64,000 nucleotides of DNA from Acanthacorydalis orientalis (taxonomy: Eukaryota; Arthropoda; Insecta; Megaloptera; Corydalidae), in the NCBI GenBank assembly GCA_034766995.1, contig CM068315.1, positions 50,119,162-50,183,161 of the forward strand, written 5' to 3'. Under the pieces are notes generated by a model. That model was not told the DNA's origin. It did not search any database and saw only the letters and a program-made list of their open reading frames with translations. How positions within the stretch are numbered: position 1 is the first letter of the stretch; each line of letters begins with the position of its first letter. This document shows, piece after piece, positions 1 to 12,470 of the stretch. The position numbers and the translations under genes are program-made.

Positions 1-692
1 ATATGAATGTGTGTTTGTATGCGTGCATATATAATCTGAAAATATCTTGAAAAATAATTAATGTACTAAACTGTTTACCAATTCTACAGGTTATTAAAAA
101 ATAGTTCATTATTTCAAGCTGAAAAAGATTAATTACATAAAAACGAAAGTTTTACTTATCATTGTTTGTGTTTTTATTATATAAACGTCATTTACTGTTC
201 GTTATAAGTACTCTTTTGAAAACTTAATCAAATTAATTGATAACGAAATATTAGATAAGTATTTAAAAATGAATTACGTACATTAAATATACGCAAATAT
301 TTTTATCTTCTGATAAATATAAAAGTGGGAAGAGAAAAGCTTGCGATAAAAGAAACGAATTTGTTGTGAAAAACGCGAGATTATAAGTAATTTTGAGATT
401 ATTTTATTTCAAAAAAGAATATTTAAAATATAAAATACATTAAACTTAATCCATGAAAATGTAAAAGCTTTTAAATTATTTTGTTTTCATTATATATCTG
501 CTGCCATGTTTCTTGTTATTACGATAATTATTTTTTATATTTTTCTATTATTTTTTATATGTATACAAACAACAAAGTCTCGTATATTTTTAATAGAGTT
601 TTTTAATGAAAGAATTCTTTTCATAAATATTCATCTCTTGTTTACAATACCAAATAAATTATTCAATTTTTAAAATACAATTTTATGAACAT

Positions 693-739
<47 letters not shown>

Positions 740-984
740 CATATGTGTATGTTCTCTGTTAAATATATTACTTTTAAGTTATTTAAGATAAAAATTGTTA
801 TTGAAACAAATTTACAAAATAATCCAAATCGATACTTGATTCAATATCGTCTTATTCATAAAATAAATATAATAATTCATTAAATACATAGATCGTTAAT
901 TTAATCTATGCTTCCATTGCACTTAAACAATATGGCCCTTGTGAAGTAATTTCATTTAACATATAATGATTTCAAGTCAGTATA
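1..984. other. AT-rich intergenic DNA
   Basis: No gene, RNA or transposon relic is visible. The sequence is short A/T-rich words with stops in every frame. One AT array (695-735) lies inside. Confidence 0.6.
695..735. repeat. (AT)n microsatellite
   Basis: Uninterrupted AT dinucleotide run of about 41 bp. Confidence 0.95.
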
Positions 985-1340
985 ACCGAATGAACAACGT
1001 CCCAGTTTAATTTCAGTCGAATCAACGAAATTTTCTCAGAAATCACAATATTCTTTGAAGGACGAGCCGATTGAAGAAAACGAAGAAGAAATTCTTCAGC
1101 GAAAATTAGTTCTGGTCGGTGCGCCGTGCGATCATTGCGTTTCTACCGCGAAATGGGAAAACTTTTCAACGAAATGTGACAGTGGAGAATAATGTTTGCT
1201 CAGTGAAACAGCATGCAAAAGGAGGGACTTATGCCCTATCGGTGGATCCGCTATTATGTATGTTGTAGATCCTTTTCGTTAAGCACTGTTACTATTCTAG
1301 ACAGTGGCAGTAACTCGACGGGTGATGTTTAGTTAACAAC
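985..1340. other. GC-richer island
   Basis: About 350 bp with far more G+C and CpG than its flanks and no simple repeats, for example GTCGGTGCGCCGTGCGATC. No long open frame and no recognised protein. It may be conserved regulatory DNA or a non-coding exon. The sequence alone cannot decide. Confidence 0.4.
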
Positions 1341-2514
1341 TCTATAATTGTATTCATATACGTTAAATATTCGTAAGGAACGGAATATCGAAGTAACATT
1401 CATTGAATTATATTTTTCTGGATTGTTACAGTCTTAGTTGAAATATTTCAACAAAACAGTTACATTCCACGAGTTTATATCTGGATAGCAGTTTTAATCT
1501 ATTTATTTTTAAAAAAGAAAACATTCGACCAAATTATATTCATTGATATTTGCAGAAAATGTTATTTGTTTACATAATTGTAACAAATAATAACTTTACT
1601 TTAATTGAGTTTTTAACCAAAATTTTATCTTTATCTACGTCACAATTAGATATTATAACCAACATTTTTACTTTTGAGTAACTCTATTATAGAAGTCATA
1701 AATTATTTAATATTTAGTTTATAATAAACTAGAAATATAAAAAGGTTAATAATAATCTTAATATAAAAATTCTATAAAAGAAGCTATTAGAATAGAATCG
1801 AAAAAATTATTACATTTTGAATTTACATAGTAATATGAACAATTTTGAGTACGCCTGGTTATGATATAAAATCTAATAAAATAAGTTTTAATAATACACA
1901 AAAGTTTTATCGCTTATTAATTCCTTTCTTCAGTCTACCCTTGTAGTTTAAATATAAACTTAAATAATATAGGTTAATAACAGTACTATACCTTTATCCA
2001 ATATAACCGCGAATTCAATAGATGCACGCCATAACCAATTTATACCGAACAAACATTTACTAGTTGATAAATAAAAATCTGTTATCGATAAATAAAAAAG
2101 ATTGAATCGATAGACCGTAATAATTAACTACACACTGAACAATTTTCTTATAAATATAACTCTATATTATTTATTTAACTTGAATTGAAAACACATCATA
2201 AAATCATCACAAATCACACATGACACACAATTCAAACAACTGAAGGTCAAGTCATGCGCAGTGTGTAATGTATTGAAAATAAATGATAGTTTATTGGCAT
2301 TATCTGTAACGTTCATATGTAGAAAAACAAATTAAAACGATAGAGATATATTATAAATATAAATTGAAAAGAATGTGAATAGAGACGCTTCCTTTTCAAA
2401 TTAATTATGAATCTCTTATTAAGTACGACAGTTAGTTGTTATGAATATAATTGGAAATTTGGTGTATTGAATACAAGTTATATGTATATGAGTTGACTTG
2501 TTGAAAAAGTAACA

Positions 2515-2517
<3 letters not shown>
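1341..2517. other. AT-rich intergenic DNA
   Basis: Nothing recognisable on either strand. There is a slightly less AT-rich patch near 2210-2270, without an open frame. Confidence 0.55.
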
Positions 2518-2721
<204 letters not shown>

Positions 2722-3720
2722 ACACAAGTACAAAGAAGTAAAATAGCTACTGGTAATAAAAGTAAAAATTTACCTATTTTTACAGTTCAGAAATCTGTTA
2801 AAAAAATCTTTTCTTACTCTACATTAGCAACTTAATATTTTAGTGATTAAATCATAGTTTTCTCACCTGTGAGTTATTAAAAACTTTTAAAGTTTATAAT
2901 AAATAATGGAATTATGCTGTTATTTGACTAAAAACTAATACTCGAAGAAATAATCTACAAATGTTCCGCCTGTGTTTCTCATAAAAGAAACGGCTGTCTT
3001 GCACACGCAGCATGTACTAATCAGGGGAAATATTTAAATTGTTTGCAGGAAATGACAATTGTACATTACGTAGACTTTTTTTAAGAGTGTTCTCTTTGTT
3101 ACGATGTATTTTATGATTGTGTTTAAGGTACCGTATTCTTTTAGCATTACGGTTTCGTTGTCAAAAGATTTGAAGAATACTAATATTTCAAAGAAGTGCT
3201 TAATTACACAAATGTTTACCGATGTTTTCTTTTACACTCGAATTTTTAATTATTTATTTCCCTTGTATCTAAATTAAATATTTGCAGATATTTATAAATG
3301 TTTTTTTCATCTTCACTTATCTCATTTTCAACTGATTTCATAGATAGATGTTAAATTAATACAAACTTATTTTTAATTTTATTAATCAGTTGAAATCGTT
3401 AGTAATTAACGTAAAATTTATTCTATCAACTAGAAATAAAATTGTTATTAACAAATGTTAATGGAACTTCGAAAAAAGTTTATGTAAGGAAATACCGAGT
3501 CATTTAACTTTTCGAATAAATTTCAAGAATTTTGTTCAAGATGTTTCCCGTTACATATCAAAAAAATATATACATTCGTTTAAATGTGTATCGAATGAAC
3601 AAAACTTTATTAGAAGTAAAGTTATATCTGATTTCAAAGTATAAAACATTGATGAAAATCTGTGCATTCGCAACGATTATCTTCAAATAATAATAAAAAA
3701 GCATATTACAAAACAAGACC
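2722..3720. other. AT-rich intergenic DNA
   Basis: No gene seen. A short less AT-rich stretch at 2940-3055 has no coding signature. Confidence 0.55.
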
Positions 3721-3990
3721 ATTAAAAACGCGCTTTCGCAAATTCCGTGACGAAAAACGAATGGAACAAATTCCATGGTATTTACAATGCAACGATAAAA
3801 CAACATAAAACAACATCCATCTGCCACAGCCTGCTGTCCTGCCTACTACAACAATATACACCCCTCGTATCCCCTTTACATGCCTCAAGTTCTTCAACCC
3901 ACACATTTGCGGTAGTTGGGGATGAACGTAAAACAGTACCATGCTCAGGACCGTTCCTAAATTAATTCGTAACCGGAATGAATTCCAAAT
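3721..3990. other. GC-richer island
   Basis: C-rich on the + strand (for example CACCCCTCGTATCCCC near 3860). It is open on both strands for 70-97 codons, as expected when TA-containing stops are rare. Neither translation resembles a known family, so I do not call a gene. Confidence 0.4.
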
Positions 3991-4448
3991 TCCCGCCAAA
4001 AAACATGTACAAGTTTAAAAACTACATCAACAAAGTTTACGTCTACTACATTACTTCAATGCTTAAAACTTATGCCATCAAACTTGAATAATTTTCTGAA
4101 CAACAAAGAACATTATTTTTAAATCGAATAAACTTTTAAATACTACTATATAATATCCAACTACAAAACACACAGTATATACTACTGATATATTTATTTC
4201 TTTTTTCACAATAAACGATTTAAGTTTTTTTTATACATACAAGTTTAAATAAAAAAATCTTGATCGGAAATATTTCTTTTGAGAAACAAAGTAATATATT
4301 TTATAACGATGTTATTTTTTCAAAAATAATTCCAAGGATTGCTTTTTTAATGACATTATTTTCGTTTCTTTTAGAAAAGTTTGTAAAATTTTTTTTGACT
4401 TTAAATTATTAATATTTATGAATATAATTATTTTTCTCTCTCTATACT

Positions 4449-4508
<60 letters not shown>

Positions 4509-5143
4509 TAGTAAACAAACTTTCTATTCATTTTGTGGCATTTAAAATTTATAATATTTTTAATCCAAAATGGTATACTTTTACGATGCTCAAAGGTATT
4601 ATTCAAGTATCCAAAATTTGTTTCTGAATAACATAGGCGAGTTATTAGAAGTTATCTGAATGATCTAATTCGGATGCATAAGGGTTTAATGAAGACATTT
4701 TCTAGTTAATAATTAATGACTACCTTAAACTAAATTCTTGCGGATAAATTACAAATATAATTGCTTCTGTTATTCAATTGGTTTTTATCTCATCATAATC
4801 TCGTCGACGTTCTAAAAATTACATAAAATTCGAAATTAAATGAAAATCTAAAACTTGTCTACAACCATATGATGTAAAGCAACAAATTTTAACTTTTACA
4901 AAAGTGAGTTAAAGTTTTTGTAATTAAAATTTTTAGTCAATTTTTTTCTATCAAAATACTTTTTGACAATTAGAAATCGTTACTAAATTTTTCGTTACTA
5001 ATTTATTGTTTAAAATAAAACTTAATCTTAAGCATAAGAAATGAAACTGCTATGATAAACTATTTCAATATATTTTTGTTATTTTTAAAATTTAATCATA
5101 ACGACCCATTAATGAAAAGAAATGAAATATAAAAACAAAAATC
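3991..5143. other. AT-rich intergenic DNA
   Basis: Unique AT-rich sequence around one AT array (4453-4505). No coding or RNA feature seen. Confidence 0.55.
4453..4505. repeat. (AT)n microsatellite
   Basis: Pure AT run of about 53 bp. Confidence 0.95.
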
Positions 5144-5434
5144 TTAGTTTGGTAAGAAAACAATTTGCGGTTCTTGTTTTCTGAATACTAACCATAATTA
5201 TTTTCAATGAAAGTGCCATTTCATCGTGTTCATGTTAATATTATTTTAAAGGCAATTTTTCTGTATTTTGATAACATTGACTCTGGTTATATTATTAATT
5301 TTGCTTCAAATTGGGCTATTGAATTAAAGATAGAAAATAAGTAAATAAGAGCAATTTTTTTGTATGAGTTTAAAGCGAGCAGTAAAACAAAATGATTGCT
5401 GTTTTAAACAGCAACCATTTTTATACCAATCTAA
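5144..5434 (+). mobile_element. cecropia-type mariner, heavily deleted (MITE-size)
   Basis: A 291-bp relic with both terminal inverted repeats. The left end reads TTAGTTTGGTAAGAAAACAA; the right end, on the minus strand, reads TTAGATTGGTATAAAAATGG. These resemble Hsmar1/cecropia-group mariner ends. Between them are the typical 5' leader (shared with 6137, 18079 and 32456) and the first transposase codons. The start codon is changed to ATA and a stop soon follows. The rest of the gene is deleted, so the right end follows almost at once. Flanking dinucleotides TC and CA suggest an eroded TA duplication. Confidence 0.8.
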
Positions 5435-5624
5435 CATACACGCTGAAGTAAAGGAGAACGTACGAGAAAATCATATTTAAATAAAATAATATAAATTTTA
5501 TAGGACATTATACAGCATTATATTTATATTGTCGTAAGTACAGTCCTGATATCTACTCTGTTGTATATTGCTGCTACCAACTTTGTGAAATTATGTAGTA
5601 CAATATTTGTAGCTCTTCGTATAC

Positions 5625-5628
<4 letters not shown>

Positions 5629-5688
<60 letters not shown>
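5629..5688. repeat. (AT)n microsatellite
   Basis: Pure AT run of about 60 bp. Confidence 0.95.
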
Positions 5689-5691
<3 letters not shown>

Positions 5692-5931
5692 AATAGGAAA
5701 CAAAAACCGCTATTATATTTATGAACATACGAATAACTGGGCATTTATCATCGACAAAAGTTTCAGGTCGCCATTAAGTTTGACCATTATTTTGTTAATG
5801 TAAGCGTATTATAGTCTTTTACGTTTAATATCGAATAATATTTTTAGTAACTTACAAGCTGATTAATTGCATTAGATATTCATTGGCATTTGTTAAGTAT
5901 ATTCGTTAAAATCGATTGTAACAAATTGATA

Positions 5932-5933
<2 letters not shown>

Positions 5934-6024
<91 letters not shown>

Positions 6025-6044
6025 CGTGTGTGTGTATGCGTGTA
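5934..6044. repeat. (AT)n array with GT end
   Basis: AT repeats with two single-base interruptions, ending on the 3' side in a short GTGTGTGTGT stretch. Confidence 0.92.
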
Positions 6045-6136
6045 ATCAGATTATTTATTTTATTAAGTAATTAAATTATGAATATTATATTTATTTGAAA
6101 AAGTAATCATATTTTTCAAAAAAAATTATTTAATCA

Positions 6137-6846
6137 GTAGGTCGGTGTAAAAATAATTGCGATTTTTACGTTTCGAGTAGAAACACGCATATATCCGCTG
6201 AAAATTATATTTATTAATCAAAGAAAGGCCACTGGACTACACACATTTCTCTCAACGGAAAACAAGTTTTTTTATTCCTACAAAATAGAATTCTGAAGTC
6301 CTGAAATTGGCGAATTCATTTTTCTCAACTTATTTTTTTCCATTTAAAGTGTCATTTCATCGTGTTCATGTTAATGTTAAATTAATGTGCATTTCTCAGT
6401 ATAGATTTTGGTTCCATCGACTTTGGTTTTATTATTAATTTTGTGTCAAATTGGGCTATTGAATTCAAGATGGGAGAGGAGGAAATAAGAGTATTTTTTT
6501 GGTATGAGTTCAAAATGAGTGGTGAAGTAAGACAAACTGTTCGTAAATCAAACGATGCCTTTGGTGTGAATACTGTCGAGGAACGTACTTTGCAATGGTT
6601 ATTTCAAAAATTTCGTGCTGGGGATGAGATCCTCGAAGATGAAAAAGGTTGGGGGCATCTTTCTCCACTTCAAAACATCCAAGTGAGTGCATTAGTTGAA
6701 TCAGAACCACGCACAAAACACAAGAGCTTGCATAAAAGTTAAACATTAGTCATCCAACAGTTCTGTACCACTGAAAACAGCTAGGATAGAAAAATATAAA
6801 TGAATTTTAAGATCATAACCCGCAATTATTTTTCAACAAAACTGGT
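6137..6846 (+). mobile_element. internally deleted cecropia-type mariner
   Basis: A 710-bp element. The left end GTAGGTCGGTGTAAAAATAA matches the family terminus. The right end, read from the minus strand, contains GAAAAATAATTGCGGGTTAT. It keeps the 5' leader and the N-terminal DNA-binding part of the transposase, then jumps to the last ~100 bp before the right end, losing the catalytic DDE region (intact mariners are ~1.3 kb). Copies 18079-18594 and 32456-33045 share the same breakpoint and 3' segment, so this looks like a non-autonomous subfamily that moved after the deletion. Flanking TA duplications are degraded. Confidence 0.85.
6470..6742 (+). CDS. truncated mariner transposase, DNA-binding domain only
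   Basis: A 90-codon open frame. I start it at the ATG at 6470 (MGEEEIR), which aligns with the normal mariner start. An in-frame GTG at 6443 is the only reason to call it longer. Residues 2-40 match the first helix-turn-helix of cecropia/Hsmar1 transposases (FxxYEFKM, then AFG, then ERT-QW), followed by the linker FRAGDEILEDE and ESEPRT. The second helix-turn-helix and all three catalytic aspartates are absent. The frame is free of stops, unlike sister copies, so a terminus-binding polypeptide is possible. Chance survival in a fairly recent copy is the simpler reading. Confidence 0.5.
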   Translation: MGEEEIRVFFWYEFKMSGEVRQTVRKSNDAFGVNTVEERTLQWLFQKFRAGDEILEDEKGWGHLSPLQNIQVSALVESEPRTKHKSLHKS

Positions 6847-7162
6847 AGAAGCTAAATTTTAATTAAATTATTAAAACGCATTATTCATTAATTCATTCAT
6901 AATTCATTATAAAATATACATTTAAAATATAAAAAAAGTTTTCAATGCGTGGTGATGTGTGAGTGCGGAAAGAATAATAAAGTTTACATCAATATTTTTC
7001 AAAATGCGTACTAAATTGGAAACTCATAACATTTTGAAGATAAAATTATCATATTTTTACGAATTCTTGATTAAAGTGATGACTACCTATTTCGTTATTT
7101 AAAGTATTTTGAATCTATTCTTTCAAAATTTATATAAAAGAACAGTTTCTTATAGACATATA

Positions 7163-7243
<81 letters not shown>

Positions 7244-7379
7244 GTAGATATATAGTACCTACGGCTTACGGTATGAAATGAAATTTCACATTTATATTTT
7301 ATATCATTTTCGATTCGAACATAACACGTACTTTTATATAATATGCTTTAGTGAAACGGTCAACAATAATATGCATCCT
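6847..7379. other. AT-rich intergenic DNA
   Basis: Unique AT-rich DNA containing the array at 7165-7239. No gene seen. Confidence 0.5.
7165..7239. repeat. (AT)n microsatellite
   Basis: Pure AT run of about 75 bp, one of the longest perfect arrays here. Confidence 0.95.
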
Positions 7380-7560
7380 GAATTTAGAGTTACTTACTTG
7401 AAAACGCGCTATTGCGAAACCGAAAAAGCTTGCTGAAACAATATGTTACGAGGGTCGAGCGTGAAAAGTTATAGCCGTGAACGTGCTGGGGAAATGATGA
7501 ATGTTTTGAGAACGGAGAGAGAAAACGTACGTATTGAGAAAACGGAAAACCTGACGAAAT
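7380..7560. other. GC-richer island (small)
   Basis: About 180 bp of CpG-containing unique sequence (ACGAGGGTCGAGCGTG near 7448). A 74-codon minus-strand frame crosses it but resembles nothing known. Confidence 0.35.
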
Positions 7561-7681
7561 AAAATTTTTATATTTAAAAGTTTTACGTTTTCTGTTTTTA
7601 TTGTTGTGTTTCATTTTTTATTTTCATTCGTCAATATAAATGAATTGCTGTTAAATTACTCTACGTACATATATGCATACT

Positions 7682-7717
<36 letters not shown>

Positions 7718-8789
7718 AAAGCATATTTTATTAACATCAATTATTTTTCCCCGATTTTCTCATATATATCAAACAAATGTGGCACTGTGAATTTATTTTT
7801 AATTTAATTGAAACAATTTGTATCTCTTACCATTTAATTAATTTGTTTTAATCATTTAATTTGCATTAATTTAAACTTTGTTTTCGACGGACGGTAATTT
7901 AAAATATACAATGATAATCTAATAAGTGGCATTTAAAACATAAAACAATATTCTCTTCAAGTCATTACCACCTGTACCATTTGAAAATTTTTATTTATGT
8001 ATTTATTTGCAATACGATGAAAATTACCATAATTACATTATTTTTTCTGTGTACAATTACAATTTTACGATTTAATTACAACGGGAACATTCGGAAAGTA
8101 AACGATGTATAATAATTATTAGTATTGTTTCAATAACGAATAAATATTTATTTGATATTATTATTCTTCTATTTAATTTTTATTGTTTAATGTGAACGTA
8201 TTCTAAATAAAATACTTTGTATTTATATCAAAAAATAAATATTTTTTCTGATTAATAGCGTATAATAAATATTTAAGAAATATTTTCGGTAACGTTTGAA
8301 TTTAATAAAATTATGCAAATCAGAATTTACCGATTTTTTCCCAAATGTGAAATTTAAATCAATTATTTAAGGACTCATAGAAAGGAAATTTTATATTTAT
8401 ATTATAGATTTTTGTATATTAATAAAATTCACATACGAATTCATATATTATTTTTCGAATTATTACTATATTATTATTCGAACATATTACAATATTAATT
8501 TCTTATGATTCATTAAAAAATATATTTTATAATTTCCATCATGTGAAGTTACATAAAAAATTCAGGATGATACGAATTTTTATTTGTTATTCCACTAGGT
8601 TGGAAATATAAAAAAAAATTCTATTTTAAAAAGATAGTTGTAGTTGATTAATGATAAGTTGTCAACTTATTTACAATAATATTTCATTTGGATAGTCTTG
8701 TATACAATTTACTTCATAATATATTACAAATTACTTTAATATCATGACAATAACTTCTTTAACTTTTAATATCCTTTTGTACTCACATA

Positions 8790-8794
<5 letters not shown>
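7561..8794. other. AT-rich intergenic DNA
   Basis: Long unique AT-rich stretch with one AT array. No gene, RNA or transposon recognised. Confidence 0.55.
7684..7713. repeat. (AT)n microsatellite
   Basis: AT run of about 30 bp. Confidence 0.93.

Positions 8795-8826
<32 letters not shown>
8795..8826. repeat. (AT)n microsatellite abutting mariner fragment
   Basis: AT run of about 32 bp. Mariner leader sequence begins immediately to its right. Confidence 0.93.
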
Positions 8827-8830
<4 letters not shown>

Positions 8831-8986
8831 CTAATAAAACTAAAATAGATGTTACCAAAATGCAGGACGAAAAACTGCACTTTAAAACGACATTAACATG
8901 AACACGATTAAATAACACTTTCTTTGAAAGAAATTAAGGTTATAATTGAGAAAACAAAAGTCACAATTATTTTTCTAATAACCTAA
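8827..8986 (-). mobile_element. cecropia-type mariner, 5' terminal fragment
   Basis: On the minus strand this starts with TTAGGTTATTAGAAAAATAA at 8986, followed by the leader that other copies carry (CGTGTTCATGTTAATGTCG, then CAGTTTTTCGTCCTGCATTT). A TA dinucleotide flanks the terminus. The fragment ends just before the transposase start would occur, exactly where the AT array at 8795-8826 begins. Nothing coding remains. The other half of the element is not visible beyond the array. Confidence 0.75.
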
Positions 8987-9429
8987 TAAAATAAACTAAT
9001 AGGAAAAAATATATTTTATGGAAAAAATCTACATTTTCTTAATAAAAATAAATTTGAGTTTCCTCTTTTTTATGAAAATTACAAGTCTTTAATTATACTC
9101 GAATGTATATAAGTGATTCAATTTAGGCTTCCACATGGAATTATTAAAGAGACGCAGGAGTTAAGAAAATCCATGTTATTTTTTATTTAGTATTTTAGTT
9201 CGATTCAATAGTAAAATACAATTGATATAAAATACTAAATGGGGAGACATGTTTTTTTTTAACTTTTTGCATTTTTTTAATACTTTCGTGTGGAAGCGTA
9301 AATTGAATCATCATATACATTTTTTCCAAACAAAACTATTTTTCTGTTGATGTTAAACAAGTTCGTTAACTTCATGTACAATTTTTTATTCATTTAATAA
9401 TTATCTATACTCGTTTTTATCAGTTTATC

Positions 9430-9431
<2 letters not shown>

Positions 9432-9487
<56 letters not shown>
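9432..9487. repeat. (AT)n microsatellite
   Basis: Pure AT run of about 56 bp. Confidence 0.95.
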
Positions 9488-9489
<2 letters not shown>

Positions 9490-9633
9490 TAGAGGAGAGA
9501 GTAGAGATACCATACTTTGATCAGTCAATAATGTGTGGTATTCATTATATTGATATAAATTTAATTTGATTTTTCTCTCTGTAGTTTGAATACTAGTGGC
9601 ATAACTTGGTATCGAACTTTTTTAAATACACTC

Positions 9634-9682
9634 ATATATATATATATATATATATATATTTGTGTATATATGTGTAAGTATG
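9634..9682. repeat. (AT)n array with TG-rich end
   Basis: AT run of about 26 bp followed by degenerate TGTGTATATATGTGT. Confidence 0.9.
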
Positions 9683-9852
9683 CATATTTATGTGTTTATG
9701 TGGATGTACTTCTCCCTTGGAACTAATAAAATAAAGAAATCAAGAATTTATAAATAAAATATAATAATTTATAAATAAAGATATATAATAAAATTACTAG
9801 AAAATCAAGCAATTCTTTTTTATAGTTAAATATAAACATATATAAAAAAATT

Positions 9853-9854
9853 TA

Positions 9855-9886
<32 letters not shown>
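9853..9886. repeat. (AT)n microsatellite
   Basis: AT run of about 34 bp with a single C interruption. Confidence 0.93.
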
Positions 9887-10018
9887 ATTAAAAATATACT
9901 GCAGTAAATGTCAAATGTTAATTGTAAATAATATTTTAATGTATTTATGAATTTTGTTTATGTAATTTTAAAATATTAGCTAGGTGACGCAATTTTACGT
10001 TGAAGAAAATTAAATATT

Positions 10019-10020
<2 letters not shown>

Positions 10021-10083
<63 letters not shown>

Positions 10084-10093
10084 GTATATATAT
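10021..10093. repeat. (AT)n microsatellite
   Basis: AT run of about 73 bp with a few interruptions near its right end. Confidence 0.93.
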
Positions 10094-10479
10094 CAGAAGT
10101 ATCAGCACAAATTCAACACTAGAAAATTTAATTAAATTTCTTCTCATTTTATATTTATTACTTCAAAACTTCTATTAAAACATTAATTAATAACTATGTC
10201 ATTCAATAATTGAAATAAAAATAATATTAAAATAAAATATAAACTAATAAGAAGCTCTATTAGAGAAATCGGCTAATGCTTATTCATACGATAAATGATA
10301 ATATCGTTTATCGAGACAAAATACAATAAAATGAATAATTCCATACCGAAAAAAATATTCGATTAAACGTGAAATTATCGTAAAGGAATGTAGGAAAAAA
10401 ATTCCAGCTATGTGAAAATCTTTAATAATATTCTCATGTAGAAAATTTATTGGAAAAGCTATCGTTAATCTACCATAAT

Positions 10480-10700
10480 TCCCATACAAGTTCCGAGAGT
10501 GTGTGTTCTTCCACCATAGTCATTAATTTTATATACGGTCTGTACCTGGTCATGAAATTCCTGACACCCACGTCACGTGAAATACCTATCTTCTACCTTC
10601 TAGTGCTTGACTGGAGAGTGTGGCTTTGGTGTAACGCAACAACGCACGCCCTTAATATGCTATAAAGTGTTTTACAGTAGCGTAACTCGACGTTAGTACT
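10480..10700. other. GC-richer island
   Basis: Unique sequence with higher G+C (CACCCACGTCACGTGA near 10565, AACGCAACAACGCACG near 10633). A 71-codon plus frame crosses it without similarity to anything I know. A palindromic TCACGTGA (E-box core CACGTG) is present, but one such site is weak evidence. Confidence 0.35.
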
Positions 10701-12099
10701 TTTTTTAACGGGGATAATTTAATTATTTTATTCATTTGTTTTTGTGTTTATTTTTCATTTCAAAATCTACAATTTGATTTAAAATTATAAATGGTAAATC
10801 TACACTATAATTTTAAATTTCAGGATTATTGAAAATGGAAGCTATTCTAACTATTATTAAATTATTATTGTTTTATTTAAAATGAATGAGACATTAAATT
10901 CTTGTTTATTATTTTCCAATAATTTGAAATATTTTTACAGATAATTCCATTTTTTTAATCATCTTTTTTGTTTTAAAAGCAAAAAAAAACGAAAAAATAC
11001 AATACTAACGTTAGGGAAACGTAATTATTAATATCAATTTGTGAAACAAAAAATATCATTAATTGATTTAAATACGAATACGGTAAATTAATTATTTATA
11101 TATTACATTGATTTAATTAAAATATAATAGTTTTAAATCATCAAGTCTTTAAAAATATAACTTAATTTAATTTTACAAGTTTTCGATTTCCCAAATATAT
11201 TTTAAAACCCTTCTCAAAATTGGTCGATTTATCTACAGATATAAACTGACATATTTCGTATCTCCAAGAAAAGTATTTCGTGTCTATAAAATACAATCAG
11301 CTTTATTTATAAACCTTAATTCAAAATAAAAACATTAGATTAAATTATAATTCGTAAACGTAAAATAATTTAATAGAAAAGAATATCTAGTATATGTAAA
11401 TCAAATCCATAATCATAGAGATATTTTCATTATCCTTCTGGATGATTTTATTGTATTTTAGTAAAATTGAGTTAGTATCTATTTTTTCACATTTTAAAGT
11501 TTTTACTAATCTCCTCACTTCAATATTAGTAGAAGTAAAATGTAATTAACATTATCAGAATTAAAATAATAAATTTTATATAAGCAAAGAAAATAATCCT
11601 ACAGATATCAAATAAAAAAAATATTATAATCGATTAATGTATTAAAAATTATTTTTTTCCATATGTTTTCTTTCTCTCTCTCTCTATATACACATATATA
11701 TTATTTAAATATTTTCTTTAAAGTAGAAGTGGATTTTTTCTTTAAATTTCTTGAGAAAAATAACACTTCTCCATCCAATATAACATTATTGTATGAACAC
11801 TGAGTATTTATATGAACTTTTCTAATTATATGAATTTTTGATATTTTTCAAAAAAAATGATGTTTAATACGTTACTGTATTTTTTAAAAAATTAACATAT
11901 ACAAATACATTTGTCGTATTTGATAAAAAGAATACTTATACATTATTCAAGATAAACATGGCGTTTACAAAAGTTTTAAACACAATATAAATTATTATTC
12001 AAATATTCTTGAGCTCTGCTTTAAAAAAGATAATTAAAAAAAATACAACTCTTATTCTATATGAAGATTTATTTAGAATAATACTGTAGATTAAAAATC
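10701..12099. other. AT-rich intergenic DNA
   Basis: Unique AT-rich sequence. The only simple repeat is a short TC tract at 11673-11685. No gene seen. Confidence 0.55.
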
Positions 12100-12330
12100 A
12101 TTTCATCCATTCATCGTACGGAGTTGACTTACTGAAAACATATGAAACGTAACTTCACCCCAAGTATCCAACCCTCTTCTCCAATAGAATGCTTCGTCGT
12201 CTTCACCATCGATCCTTCCTGTGTCTATGGCATTTCCTCTCGTTTCACATTTTCGTCGACAGTCTTAACAAACACTGTTGAACGATTTCCCGGCACTTAC
12301 GCCATTCCTTGTCTATTTCACTATTTTCTG
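12100..12330. other. GC-richer island
   Basis: C-rich on the + strand (CACCATCGATCCTTCC near 12203). A 113-codon plus frame (12142-12483) begins here but its tail is an Ile-Tyr run from the next AT array. No recognisable protein. Confidence 0.35.
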
Positions 12331-12421
12331 AACATTTTAAGTATCAAATTCTATCAAAGTAATCGTTCAAGTTTTCTGATCTGGGAAAGATTAAAATGTT
12401 ATCCATATTTTAAATTCTCAT

Positions 12422-12470
12422 TATATATATATATATATATATATATACGTATGTGTATGTATGTATATGA
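12422..12470. repeat. (AT)n array with GT-rich end
   Basis: AT run of about 26 bp followed by ACGTATGTGTATGTATG. Confidence 0.9.

Larger units (their letters stand above)
8987..10479. other. AT-rich intergenic DNA with several AT arrays
   Basis: Unique AT-rich DNA broken by arrays at 9432, 9634, 9853 and 10021. No gene seen. Confidence 0.5.

Noticed and set aside
3706..3999. 97-codon minus frame overlapping a 72-codon plus frame
   Set aside because: Open on both strands in a GC-richer island, with no motif or codon signal favouring either.
6443..6469. Extension of the mariner frame upstream of 6470
   Set aside because: It depends on a GTG start. The family start aligns with the ATG at 6470, and the upstream part is conserved leader shared by copies with stops.
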